From an uncultured Blautia sp. (GTDB lineage: Bacteria > Bacillota > Clostridia > Lachnospirales > Lachnospiraceae), in the NCBI GenBank assembly GCA_934371915.1, contig CAKROE010000111.1, positions 1 to 6,895 of the forward strand: a stretch of 6,895 nt of DNA, given 5' to 3'. Shown here in pieces: positions 1 through 5,690 of this stretch. The stretch's first letter is position 1. Each line of letters opens with the position of its first letter. Below the pieces are notes generated by a model that had not been told where the DNA came from, did no database searches, and worked only from the letters and a program-made list of their open reading frames with translations. Both the position numbers and the translations under genes were made by a program.

Positions 1-136
1 AGAGATAACGGTAATCAAACACGTCTTCTACCGGCTGGTGATTGATCTCCGCCAGCACATCTCCCGGTTCCAGTTCCAGTTCTTCACCAATACTGCCCGG
101 AAGAACTCTGGAAATCACATGTTTCTTTTTTTTCAT
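1..136 (-). CDS. DUF512-type PDZ protein, N-terminal fragment (runs off left edge)
   Basis: Only the first 45 codons are in the window. The ATG at 136-134 is preceded by a good ribosome binding site (AGAAAGGA, 6-7 bases upstream). The peptide starts with a Lys-rich stretch (MKKKKHVISRVLPGS). Its visible features (HVISRVLPGSIGEELELEPG, then a GDVLAEINHQPV segment and an FDYRYL segment) look like the PDZ-like N-terminus of clostridial DUF512 proteins, which continue into a radical-SAM-like region. That family often sits next to the ribosome GTPase gene der in Clostridia, but its biochemical role is not settled. The gene diverges from prs and has its own promoter candidate at 229-257. The rest of the protein lies outside the window, so the assignment rests on the N-terminal pattern only. 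Other PDZ-containing proteins are possible. Confidence 0.72.
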   Translation of the reverse strand, partial: MKKKKHVISRVLPGSIGEELELEPGDVLAEINHQPVEDVFDYRYL

Positions 137-228
137 AGAATTCCTTTCTGATTATGACCATATCTGGTTTGCGTCATATGAGAATTTACTCTTAATATCC
201 CAATGGACATATTACCCCAGATATTACT

Positions 229-257
229 ACTATAACAATTTCAAAGGTAAAAATCAA
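229..257 (-). promoter_or_regulatory. Candidate sigma-A promoter for the leftward DUF512-type gene
   Basis: Read on the minus strand, TTGATT (257-252) and TATAGT (234-229) are separated by 17 bases. This is a good match to TTGACA-N17-TATAAT. It would start RNA near 222 and leave a leader of about 85 bases before the ATG at 136. It stands back to back with the prs promoter, with only 8 bp between the two -35 boxes. Confidence 0.5.
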
Positions 258-265
258 TAAATTCC

Positions 266-294
266 TTGACTGGATTTAGGGCAAATGTTATAAA
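266..294 (+). promoter_or_regulatory. Sigma-A promoter of prs, with extended -10
   Basis: TTGACT (266-271) and TATAAA (289-294) are 17 bases apart. A TG dinucleotide sits at 286-287, one base before the -10 box (extended -10). The predicted start point is near 301, giving a leader of about 37 bases before the ATG at 338. The position just ahead of a strong ribosome binding site supports it. Confidence 0.75.
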
Positions 295-337
295 TGTATT
301 AGGACTCAGTTTGAAAACTACACCTAGGAGGAATATT

Positions 338-1510
338 ATGCCAAATATAGAGTTACTTGAAAAATCAACTCCAACCGCTCCGATTCGTATCGTAGCACTT
401 GAAGGATGTCAGGATCTGGCGAAAGAGGTTGACAAGAAACTTGTAAAATTCCGTAAAGAACTTTCAGCAAAGAAAAAGTCAAGTACAATTCCACAGGGTT
501 ACAGCCTGCCTTCTTTCCTGGTTGATTCCGAGATCATCCGTTTCGGTACAGGTGAAGGAAAAGGACACATCAAAGAATCTGTTCGTGGTACGGATCTTTT
601 TATCATGGTTGATATCACAAACTACAGCCTTACTTATAAAGTCTGCGGTCATGAGAACCACATGTCTCCGGATAACCACTATCAGGATCTGAAACGTATC
701 ATTTCTGCTGCTACCGGTAAAGCACACAGAATCAATGTCATCATGCCATTCCTTTATGAAGGCCGTCAGCACCGTCGTACCAAGAGAGAATCTCTTGACT
801 GTGCACTGATGCTCCAGGAATTAAGAGATATGGGTGTATCCAACTTTATCACCTTTGATGCACATGACCCACGTGTTCAGAACGCAATTCCTCTGGACGG
901 CTTTGATAACTTTTTCCCGACCTATCAGTTCCTGAAAGCTCTGGTAAAAGAAGTCAAAGATTTCAAACTGGACAACGATCATCTGATGATCATCAGCCCG
1001 GATGAAGGTGCTATGTCAAGAGCTGTGTACTTCTCCAACATCCTCGGCGTAGACATGGGTATGTTCTACAAACGTCGTGATTACTCTACCGTTGTAAACG
1101 GTAAGAACCCAATCGTTGCGCACGAATTTCTGGGTGATTCCGTAGAAGGCAAAGATGTTGTCATCATCGATGATATGATCTCCTCCGGCGAAAGTATGCT
1201 GGATGTTGCAAAGCAGATCAAAGAGCGCCACGCAAAACGTGTATTCATCTGCACCACATACGGTCTGTTTACAGATGGTCTCGACAAATTTGATGAGTAC
1301 TATGAAAAAGGCTGGATCGACAAAGTTATCACTACCAACCTCAACTACCGTCTGCCGGAGCTTCTGACCAAGCCTTACTACATCGAAGCAAATATGAGCA
1401 AATATCTTGCAAGTATCATTGACATCATCAACCATGATGTTTCCGTAGAAAAGGTTCGTTCCAGCAACGAAAAGATCATGGAACTTATGGAAAAAGTAAA
1501 TAACCGCTAA
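338..1510 (+). CDS. prs: Ribose-phosphate pyrophosphokinase (PRPP synthetase), long form
   Basis: The product makes PRPP from ribose 5-phosphate and ATP in the cytoplasm, feeding purine, pyrimidine, NAD, His and Trp synthesis. The ATG at 338 gives 390 residues and is chosen because AGGAGG lies at 327-332. An upstream in-frame TTG at 266 overlaps the -35 box and would be untranslated. Family landmarks include ESVRGTDLF (80-88), the MPFLYEGRQHRR catalytic region (136-147), DAHDPRVQN (174-182), SPDEG (220-224), the flexible-loop KRRDYS (245-250) and the PRPP loop VVIIDDMISSGES (274-286). The usual bacterial enzyme is about 310-320 residues. The extra length is mainly an N-terminal Lys-rich segment (about 35-60), added residues around 95-118 (YKVCGHENHMSPDNHY) and a C-terminal tail. 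The PRPP loop also differs from the common DDMIDTGGT. It is single-gene transcribed, with its own promoter and terminator. The phosphoribosyl-binding fold is clear; I infer the exact substrate activity from family resemblance. Confidence 0.9.
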   Translation: MPNIELLEKSTPTAPIRIVALEGCQDLAKEVDKKLVKFRKELSAKKKSSTIPQGYSLPSFLVDSEIIRFGTGEGKGHIKESVRGTDLFIMVDITNYSLTYKVCGHENHMSPDNHYQDLKRIISAATGKAHRINVIMPFLYEGRQHRRTKRESLDCALMLQELRDMGVSNFITFDAHDPRVQNAIPLDGFDNFFPTYQFLKALVKEVKDFKLDNDHLMIISPDEGAMSRAVYFSNILGVDMGMFYKRRDYSTVVNGKNPIVAHEFLGDSVEGKDVVIIDDMISSGESMLDVAKQIKERHAKRVFICTTYGLFTDGLDKFDEYYEKGWIDKVITTNLNYRLPELLTKPYYIEANMSKYLASIIDIINHDVSVEKVRSSNEKIMELMEKVNNR

Positions 1511-1515
1511 ATTCA

Positions 1516-1550
1516 ATGGGAGTTCGCATTATGCGAGCCCCCATTTTTTT
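1516..1550 (+). terminator. Intrinsic terminator of prs
   Basis: A 13 bp stem (1516-1528 with 1532-1544, one A-C mismatch and one G-U pair) closes a TTA loop and runs into seven T residues (1544-1550). It begins 5 bp after the prs stop. It lies between convergent genes. Read leftward it lacks a good T run, so it should act mainly on prs, with at most partial effect on transcripts arriving from pgeF. Confidence 0.88.
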
Positions 1551-1585
1551 ACTGTGCCATCCAGATACATTACCTGCATTTTCTT

Positions 1586-2437
1586 CTATTTTAATCCAAG
1601 AAAGGCTCCAAGGTTTCCTCTTTTACCATGTGATGCACGATGAGAAAAAAGGAACTCAGGATTGCAGCAGGTACAGATTCCCGGCATCGAGATGTGTTCT
1701 TCTGTAATTCCTGCTTCTTTCATTATAATTTTATTCGCTTCCCAGAGATTTAACTGATACTTTCCATTATCTTTTTTATAAAAAAGTTTTTCCCAGTGTT
1801 CCGGTGCAAAAGATTTCTGAAATTCCAGTATCACATCTTCACTGACCTCATAGCACTCCTGGCAGATAGACGGTCCGATTGCTGCATAAACATCTTTCGG
1901 CTCAGTGCCATATGTCTCCTGCATTTTCTTTACTGTAACCGCACCAATCTTTGAAACTGTTCCCCTCCATCCGGAATGAGACAGGCCGATTGCATGATGC
2001 ACCGGATCAACAAAATACAACGGTACACAATCTGCATAAAACGTCGCCAGCACCAGCCCCCGCACATTCGTGATCATTCCATCTACATCCGTATAAGGTC
2101 TGGGCTTCGTAATCCCGTTTCCGCGGTCTTCTTCCGTAACGATACGTACATTCGCCGTATGTGTCTGATCCGAAGTCACGATATCTTTTTCCGAAAAGCC
2201 CAGCGCCGCAGCAAATCTCCTGTAATTCTCATAAACAGCAGCATCCTCATCCCCTCTTGTAAAGCTGAGATTCATAGATGCATAAATCCCCTCGCTTACA
2301 CCACCCAGTCTGGTGCTGAATCCATGCACAACATCTGTAAACTTTTCAAATGCCGGATATGTAAGCCAGGTCACACCTTTGTTTTCTTTTATCTGCATAT
2401 GTGATGCAGTTCCCTCATGCCATCTGATTTCCGTCAT
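1586..2437 (-). CDS. pgeF: PgeF/YfiH (DUF152) family protein: purine nucleoside phosphorylase / peptidoglycan editing factor
   Basis: The 283-residue product matches the YfiH/YlmD/LACC1 family. Members have purine nucleoside phosphorylase, adenosine deaminase and related activities, and E. coli PgeF affects peptidoglycan stem-peptide composition. The older label multicopper polyphenol oxidase is doubtful. Visible metal and active-site positions are His93 (DQTHTANV), Cys137 (YADCVPLY) and His154 (SHSGWRGT), the Cys/His zinc set of the family. The C-terminal ICTCCNPEFLFSHRASHGKR (254-273) is the usual closing motif. The ATG at 2437 is preferred because GAGAGG lies 9 bases before it. A GTG at 2461, which overlaps the yraN stop as GTGA, would add 8 residues but has no ribosome binding site. 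It is the last gene of the leftward cluster, 20 bp after yraN. Exact substrate here is unproven. Confidence 0.88.
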   Translation of the reverse strand: MTEIRWHEGTASHMQIKENKGVTWLTYPAFEKFTDVVHGFSTRLGGVSEGIYASMNLSFTRGDEDAAVYENYRRFAAALGFSEKDIVTSDQTHTANVRIVTEEDRGNGITKPRPYTDVDGMITNVRGLVLATFYADCVPLYFVDPVHHAIGLSHSGWRGTVSKIGAVTVKKMQETYGTEPKDVYAAIGPSICQECYEVSEDVILEFQKSFAPEHWEKLFYKKDNGKYQLNLWEANKIIMKEAGITEEHISMPGICTCCNPEFLFSHRASHGKRGNLGAFLGLK

Positions 2438-2457
2438 CCCATTCTTCCTCTCTTTTG

Positions 2458-2817
2458 TCACTCACAATAATCAAATGCATTTCTGATCCACCGGATCTGT
2501 TCTCCGTCAATTGCAACAACATCAAATCTGCACGGCGGATCCTGATAACCATAACGAATCAGAAAAAAACTCGCCGCACGACTGATCCGTTTCTGTTTGT
2601 GCCAATCAACAGCCGTGGCTGCATACCCGCTGCCACCTGAACTCCGATATTTCACTTCAACAAACACAAGATATTTCCCGTCTCTGGCTACCAGATCGAT
2701 TTCTCCGCTCTTACAGCGGAAATTCCTCTCAAGCACCAACAACCCCTGTCTTTCCAGAAAGGCAGCCGCCTGATCTTCATAGCGACTGCCCGTTTTTCTT
2801 TTATTGATACAAAACAC
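2458..2817 (-). CDS. yraN: YraN family (UPF0102) nuclease-fold protein
   Basis: The 119-residue protein has the family's normal length and a restriction-endonuclease-like core: GEIDLVARD (38-46) and FVEVKYR (52-58). These supply the Glu39, Asp41, Glu54 and Lys56 of a E-D-ExK type metal site. RFDVVAI (97-103) is the conserved third strand. Family members are often linked to DNA repair or recombination on fold and gene context, but the cellular role is not established. The start is GTG at 2817, the only usable start after an in-frame TAA at 2832-2830. Its ribosome binding site is weak and badly spaced (AGAAAAGA abuts the GTG), so low translation is expected. The neighbours rnhB and pgeF fit the common Firmicutes order. 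Confidence 0.88.
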   Translation of the reverse strand: MFCINKRKTGSRYEDQAAAFLERQGLLVLERNFRCKSGEIDLVARDGKYLVFVEVKYRSSGGSGYAATAVDWHKQKRISRAASFFLIRYGYQDPPCRFDVVAIDGEQIRWIRNAFDYCE

Positions 2818-2865
2818 TCTTTTCTGATTTTATGTCGGTATCTTTCGTATTCCTGAATTTATGTT

Positions 2866-2893
2866 ATTGTAACACAACTTTGCTGTCACACAA
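2866..2893 (-). promoter_or_regulatory. Weak candidate promoter before yraN
   Basis: On the minus strand TTGTGT (2893-2888) and TACAAT (2871-2866) are 16 bases apart. The -10 box is good and the -35 box poor. It overlaps the end of rnhB and would give yraN and pgeF a second start with a leader of about 40 bases. The 69 bp rnhB-yraN gap is the widest in the lepB-to-pgeF cluster, which makes an internal promoter reasonable. Confidence 0.3.
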
Positions 2894-3641
2894 AGTTTTT
2901 GATAAAGGTTGCCCGATGGATCGGTGTCGGACCAAATTTCTTTAATGCTTCAATGTGCTCTGTCGAGCCATAACCTTTATTGGATGCAAAACCATATCCC
3001 GGCAGTGTTTTATCGTATTCAACCATCAGACGGTCTCTCGTAACCTTCGCCACAATACTTGCTGCTGCAATAGAGGCACTTTTGGCATCACCTTTTATGA
3101 TCGGCACCTGTGGAATTTCCACTCCCGGAATCGTAACCGCATCATTCAGAAGAAGCTGCGGCGTAACTTTCAGCTTGCTTATTGCCTGCCGCATGGCTTC
3201 ATAGGTTGCCTGTAAAATATTGATCTCATCAATCTTCGCCGGTCCGACCATCCCGATGCCAACCGCCACTGCTTCACTTAGAATCACATCATAAAGTTCT
3301 TCCCTCTTATGTGCTGTAAGCTTCTTTGAATCGTTCAGATACAATATCTGATGATCCGCCGGAAGAATTACTGCGCATGCTACTACCGGGCCCGCCAACG
3401 GGCCTCTGCCGACCTCATCTATTCCACAGAGATAACCCAGATGTTCGTATTTGCGCTCATACTGCATCATCTGTTCCATGCGGAGTTTCTCTGCTTCCAG
3501 TGCCTTTATTTTCTTTTCGTACTGCAAAATCAGTTTCTGCACACCACCTCTGGAATCTCCACGGTACTGGTTGCACATGCTCTGCCAGTCGGCTTCTCCC
3601 GCCGCTGCAAATTCATCTTTTATTTCACCGATTTTTTTCAT
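2886..3641 (-). CDS. rnhB: Ribonuclease HII
   Basis: RNase HII cuts the RNA strand of RNA-DNA hybrids and removes single ribonucleotides from DNA. The 251-residue form starts at ATG 3641-3639, sharing one base with the rbgA stop (TGATG) and with AGGGGA about 8 bases upstream. A start at 3665 would add 8 residues but lies inside rbgA. Catalytic landmarks are GIDEVGRGPLAGP (73-85, with Asp75 and Glu76), DSKKLT (104-109), LLLNDAV (163-169, Asp167) and the SASIAAASIVAKVTRD region (188-203). KGYGSTEHI (222-230) is the usual substrate-loop motif. Residues 1-70 form a charged helical extension (KALEAEKLRMEQMMQYERKYE region) as seen in other Firmicutes RNase HII; it is likely a substrate-binding helper region. 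Confidence 0.95.
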   Translation of the reverse strand: MKKIGEIKDEFAAAGEADWQSMCNQYRGDSRGGVQKLILQYEKKIKALEAEKLRMEQMMQYERKYEHLGYLCGIDEVGRGPLAGPVVACAVILPADHQILYLNDSKKLTAHKREELYDVILSEAVAVGIGMVGPAKIDEINILQATYEAMRQAISKLKVTPQLLLNDAVTIPGVEIPQVPIIKGDAKSASIAAASIVAKVTRDRLMVEYDKTLPGYGFASNKGYGSTEHIEALKKFGPTPIHRATFIKNFV

Positions 3642-4495
3642 CAGTTTTTCCCCTGCTCTGCCCACTCCAAAGTAATTCGTCCGATCTTTCCGCTTCGGAA
3701 ATCATCAAACAACAGCCCGGATGCCTTTGTATAATCCAGCTCTTCACCTTTTTTGAGGCATCCACGTGCTTTTGCGATCTCACCAAGGATTTCCACGGCG
3801 TTTCCCTCCTCAGAAATGCCATAACGTTTCTCAAGAAGTCCTGTATAACGCTCTTTCAGATAATCGATCAGCTTTAACGCAAGCTCTTCCATATTCAGAA
3901 TATCGTCTTTGATCGAACCGACAAATGCCAGACGGATTCCAACTTCCTGATCCTCGAATTTCGGCCAGAGAATTCCTGGTGTATCCAGAAGCTCTACATT
4001 TTTGTTCAGACGGATCCACTGTTTCCCCTTTGTAACACCCGGTCTGTTTCCGGTCTTTGCACATGCCTTACCTGCAAAGGTATTAATAAACGTAGATTTT
4101 CCTACATTCGGGATTCCTGCAACCATTGCACGGATCGGACGGTTCTTGATCCCCCTTCTGCGGTCACGCTCAATTTTTTCTTTGCATGCTTCCTGAATCA
4201 CATTCTGTATGGTCTTCATGCCGGCTCCATTTCTGGAATCTACTTTCACTACATGAAAGCCCTTGCTCTGAAAATACTCTTTCCACGCCTCATTCTGTCT
4301 CTCATCTGCAAGATCTGCTTTATTCAGAAGAATCAGACGTGATTTGTTCTGTCCAAGCTGATCAATGTCCGGATTTCTGCTGGAAAGCGGCACTCTGGCA
4401 TCTACCAGCTCTATAATCAGATCTATCAGCTTCAGATCTTCCTGCATCTGTCTCTTTGCTTTGGTCATATGACCTGGATACCACTGTACGTTCAT
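3641..4495 (-). CDS. rbgA: Ribosome biogenesis GTPase RbgA (YlqF)
   Basis: RbgA is a GTPase for late assembly of the 50S ribosomal subunit in Firmicutes. The 284-residue product has the circularly permuted G-motif order of the YlqF/YawG family: G4 NKAD (58-61) comes before G1 GIPNVGKST (127-135), G2 PGVT (152-155) and G3 DTPG (171-174). The N-terminal VQWYPGHMTKA motif is also a family hallmark. The C-terminal part (about 195-284) is the RNA-binding (ANTAR-like) region. The start at 4495 lies 7 bp after the lepB stop. AAAGG/TTAGG at the end of lepB supplies the ribosome binding site, so the two are coupled. Its stop overlaps the rnhB start by one base. Length and motifs are fully typical. Confidence 0.96.
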   Translation of the reverse strand: MNVQWYPGHMTKAKRQMQEDLKLIDLIIELVDARVPLSSRNPDIDQLGQNKSRLILLNKADLADERQNEAWKEYFQSKGFHVVKVDSRNGAGMKTIQNVIQEACKEKIERDRRRGIKNRPIRAMVAGIPNVGKSTFINTFAGKACAKTGNRPGVTKGKQWIRLNKNVELLDTPGILWPKFEDQEVGIRLAFVGSIKDDILNMEELALKLIDYLKERYTGLLEKRYGISEEGNAVEILGEIAKARGCLKKGEELDYTKASGLLFDDFRSGKIGRITLEWAEQGKN

Positions 4496-4502
4496 ATATT
4501 AC

Positions 4503-5096
4503 CTAACCTTTCGTAAATCCCAGTTTTTCAAAGGGCGCACATGTAAACCAGATTTTTCCCGCGATATAACGTTTCTTTACCATACCGATATCTGCATAAC
4601 GGCTGTCTTCACTGTTGTTCCGGTTATCTCCAAGAACAAAATATTCACCGGATTCCAGTGTGATAGAGCTGGACGCAAGTCCCGGATTACTGATCATAGG
4701 AAAATCTTTGCCCTCTTTATATGCTTCCCCATCTATCAGGATTCGTCCACCCGAGATTTGGATGGTCTCTCCCGGAAGTCCGATCACACGCCGGATATGC
4801 AGTGCTGCATCATCACTTGCATTCGTTCGAAACACGATCAGATCTCCTCTCTGGGGGGAAGAAAATTTATATACCACACGGTTTATAAAAAAGCGGTCAC
4901 CTACCGCTATCGTCGGTTCCATCGAGCTTTCCTGCATTGTCACTGTCTGGAACAGCATAATACCGACCATAGCAGCCAGTACCAGTGTCACAACGATTTC
5001 AAACACCCAGCGCATAAATCCGCGTACTTTTTCATCTTCCAGTTTTTCTTTTGCTTCCTGAATTTTTGGACTTTGTTTCCAGTTTTTTATATCCAT
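4503..5096 (-). CDS. lepB: Signal peptidase I (SPase I), with Arg at the catalytic Lys position
   Basis: A 197-residue type I signal peptidase, the usual size for Gram-positive enzymes. The N-terminus (1-28) is charged and cytoplasmic; the single transmembrane helix spans about 29-50. The catalytic Ser box is SSMEPT (57-62; Ser58 aligns as nucleophile). PQRGDLIVF (81-89) and GDNRNNSEDSR (156-166) are the other conserved boxes. Where the family signature normally reads Lys-Arg before VIGLPG, this protein has Arg102-Arg103 (HIRRVIGLPGE); the codon read on the minus strand is CGG. The ATG at 5096 has AGAAGGA just upstream. It follows the rplS terminator by 70-odd bp and is followed by rbgA after 7 bp. 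The family call is secure; catalytic status is open because of the Lys-to-Arg change. Confidence 0.93.
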   Translation of the reverse strand: MDIKNWKQSPKIQEAKEKLEDEKVRGFMRWVFEIVVTLVLAAMVGIMLFQTVTMQESSMEPTIAVGDRFFINRVVYKFSSPQRGDLIVFRTNASDDAALHIRRVIGLPGETIQISGGRILIDGEAYKEGKDFPMISNPGLASSSITLESGEYFVLGDNRNNSEDSRYADIGMVKKRYIAGKIWFTCAPFEKLGFTKG

Positions 5097-5117
5097 ATTC
5101 CTTCTCCCATAATGGAA

Positions 5118-5155
5118 TCACAATATAATCTGCGGACGCGCCACCGGCACCTCCT
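5118..5155 (-). promoter_or_regulatory. Orphan strong Shine-Dalgarno with 8-codon mini-ORF before lepB
   Basis: On the minus strand AGGAGGTG lies at 5155-5148, an 8-base match to the 16S rRNA tail. A GTG at 5144-5142, 5 bases after AGGAGG, opens a frame of 8 codons (VARPQIIL) ending in TGA at 5120-5118. It is 21 bp from the lepB start and in the same frame. It could be a leader peptide, a decayed upstream start of lepB, or chance. Only the Shine-Dalgarno match is directly seen; function is a guess. Confidence 0.3.
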
Positions 5156-5168
5156 CGATATGCAATGC

Positions 5169-5202
5169 AAAAAGAGGGACAATAGCTGTCGTTATTGTCC
5201 CT
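5169..5202 (-). terminator. Intrinsic terminator after rplS
   Basis: A perfect 10 bp stem (5175-5184 with 5193-5202, AGGGACAATA and its complement) has an 8-base loop. Read on the minus strand it is followed by CTTTTTG, five Ts. It lies 24 bp after the rplS stop. Since lepB and the following genes have no clear promoter of their own, it probably works as a leaky attenuator that keeps L19 mRNA in excess of the lepB-to-pgeF message. Confidence 0.85.
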
Positions 5203-5226
5203 GCTTCTGAAACCTTTGAAATTTTC

Positions 5227-5574
5227 TTATCTAACGCGTTCTTTAACCTTAGCAGCTTTACCTACACGATCTCTCAGGTAGTTCAGCTTAGCACGGCGAA
5301 CTTTACCATGACGGATAACTTCTACTTTAACAACGTGTGGGGAATGAAGCGGCCATGTTTTCTCAACGCCTACACCATTGGAGCTCTTTCTTACTGTGAA
5401 AGTTTCTCTGGTGCTTCCACCCTGTCTCTTAAGAACAGTTCCTTCAAAGATCTGAATTCTCTCACGGTTTCCTTCTTTGATCAGAGCGTGTACTCTTACT
5501 GTGTCACCTACACGAAACTCCGGTACTTCTGCTTTTAACTGAGCAGCTTCGATGTTTTTGATAATGTCGTTCAT
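5227..5574 (-). CDS. rplS: 50S ribosomal protein L19
   Basis: L19 sits at the 30S-50S interface of the ribosome. The 115-residue product has the normal length and conserved segments: [16 protein letters not shown] (20-35), RIQIFEGTV (39-47), [13 protein letters not shown] (67-79) and the C-terminal [11 protein letters not shown] (93-103). The ATG at 5574 has AGGAGAG about 8 bases upstream. In many Firmicutes rplS follows trmD and precedes lepB and rbgA; here the downstream part of that order is kept, while the upstream neighbour is a MotB-like gene. It has its own strong promoter and a terminator. Confidence 0.97.
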   Translation of the reverse strand: MNDIIKNIEAAQLKAEVPEFRVGDTVRVHALIKEGNRERIQIFEGTVLKRQGGSTRETFTVRKSSNGVGVEKTWPLHSPHVVKVEVIRHGKVRRAKLNYLRDRVGKAAKVKERVR

Positions 5575-5648
5575 TTTATTCTCTCCTATTCTTATCTGGA
5601 TGTTCTTAATACATACGACTGTAACAGAGGACCATCTTTTTTACAACA
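5575..5648 (-). ncRNA. Possible L19 leader (ribosomal protein autoregulatory structure)
   Basis: The predicted rplS leader is about 74 bases, long enough for the L19 leader described upstream of rplS in low-GC Gram-positives. By eye, GAUG and CAUC (5636-5633 and 5602-5599) could close an irregular hairpin containing short inner stems such as CUG-UUA-CAG. The pairing I can see is weak, so this rests mostly on position upstream of rplS. A covariance-model scan would decide. Confidence 0.3.
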
Positions 5649-5654
5649 TTGTTG

Positions 5655-5683
5655 ATTATACTATACTCTCCCTGCTAATGCAA
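5655..5683 (-). promoter_or_regulatory. Sigma-A promoter of rplS
   Basis: On the minus strand TTGCAT (5683-5678) and a perfect TATAAT (5660-5655) are 17 bases apart. The predicted start is near 5648. The -35 box begins 7 bp after the stop of the MotB-like gene and no terminator lies between, so rplS may also receive read-through. An 11 bp palindrome, CAACATTGTTG (5644-5654), abuts the -10 box and covers the start point. Confidence 0.8.
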
Positions 5684-5690
5684 GAAGTTT

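Larger units (their letters stand above)
137..337. other. Divergent intergenic region between the DUF512-type gene and prs
   Basis: This 201 bp AT-rich stretch holds the two back-to-back promoters. It also holds an 8 bp perfect inverted repeat, ATATCTGG at 160-167 and CCAGATAT at 217-224, with 49 bp between the arms. This repeat lies in the leader of the leftward gene and could fold in its RNA or mark an operator. No credible coding frame is present: the open frame over 42-260 is Ser/Tyr/Phe-rich and runs antisense through the start of the DUF512-type gene. Confidence 0.55.

Noticed and set aside
42..260. 72-codon plus-strand frame at the left edge
   Set aside because: It overlaps the DUF512-type start antisense and the divergent promoter region; the product is low-complexity Ser/Tyr/Phe sequence.
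1016..1516. 166-codon open frame on the minus strand inside prs
   Set aside because: It is antisense to a clearly coding prs, has no family resemblance or plausible ribosome binding site, and arises from the codon bias of the sense gene.
1586..2437. Calling the DUF152 protein a laccase/polyphenol oxidase
   Set aside because: That older label does not fit the Cys/His zinc-site pattern; purine nucleoside phosphorylase/PgeF is the better family description.
2438..2461. GTG start for pgeF giving a GTGA overlap with the yraN stop
   Set aside because: No ribosome binding site precedes the GTG, whereas the ATG at 2437 has GAGAGG at proper spacing.
3326..3877. 183-codon open frame on the plus strand over rnhB and rbgA
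   Set aside because: It spans two well-supported genes on the other strand, and its composition (Ser/Cys/Phe/Leu-rich) is that of a reverse-strand shadow.
4615..5210. Two plus-strand open frames of about 150 codons over lepB
   Set aside because: Both are antisense to lepB, lack recognisable motifs and have no promoter or ribosome binding site.
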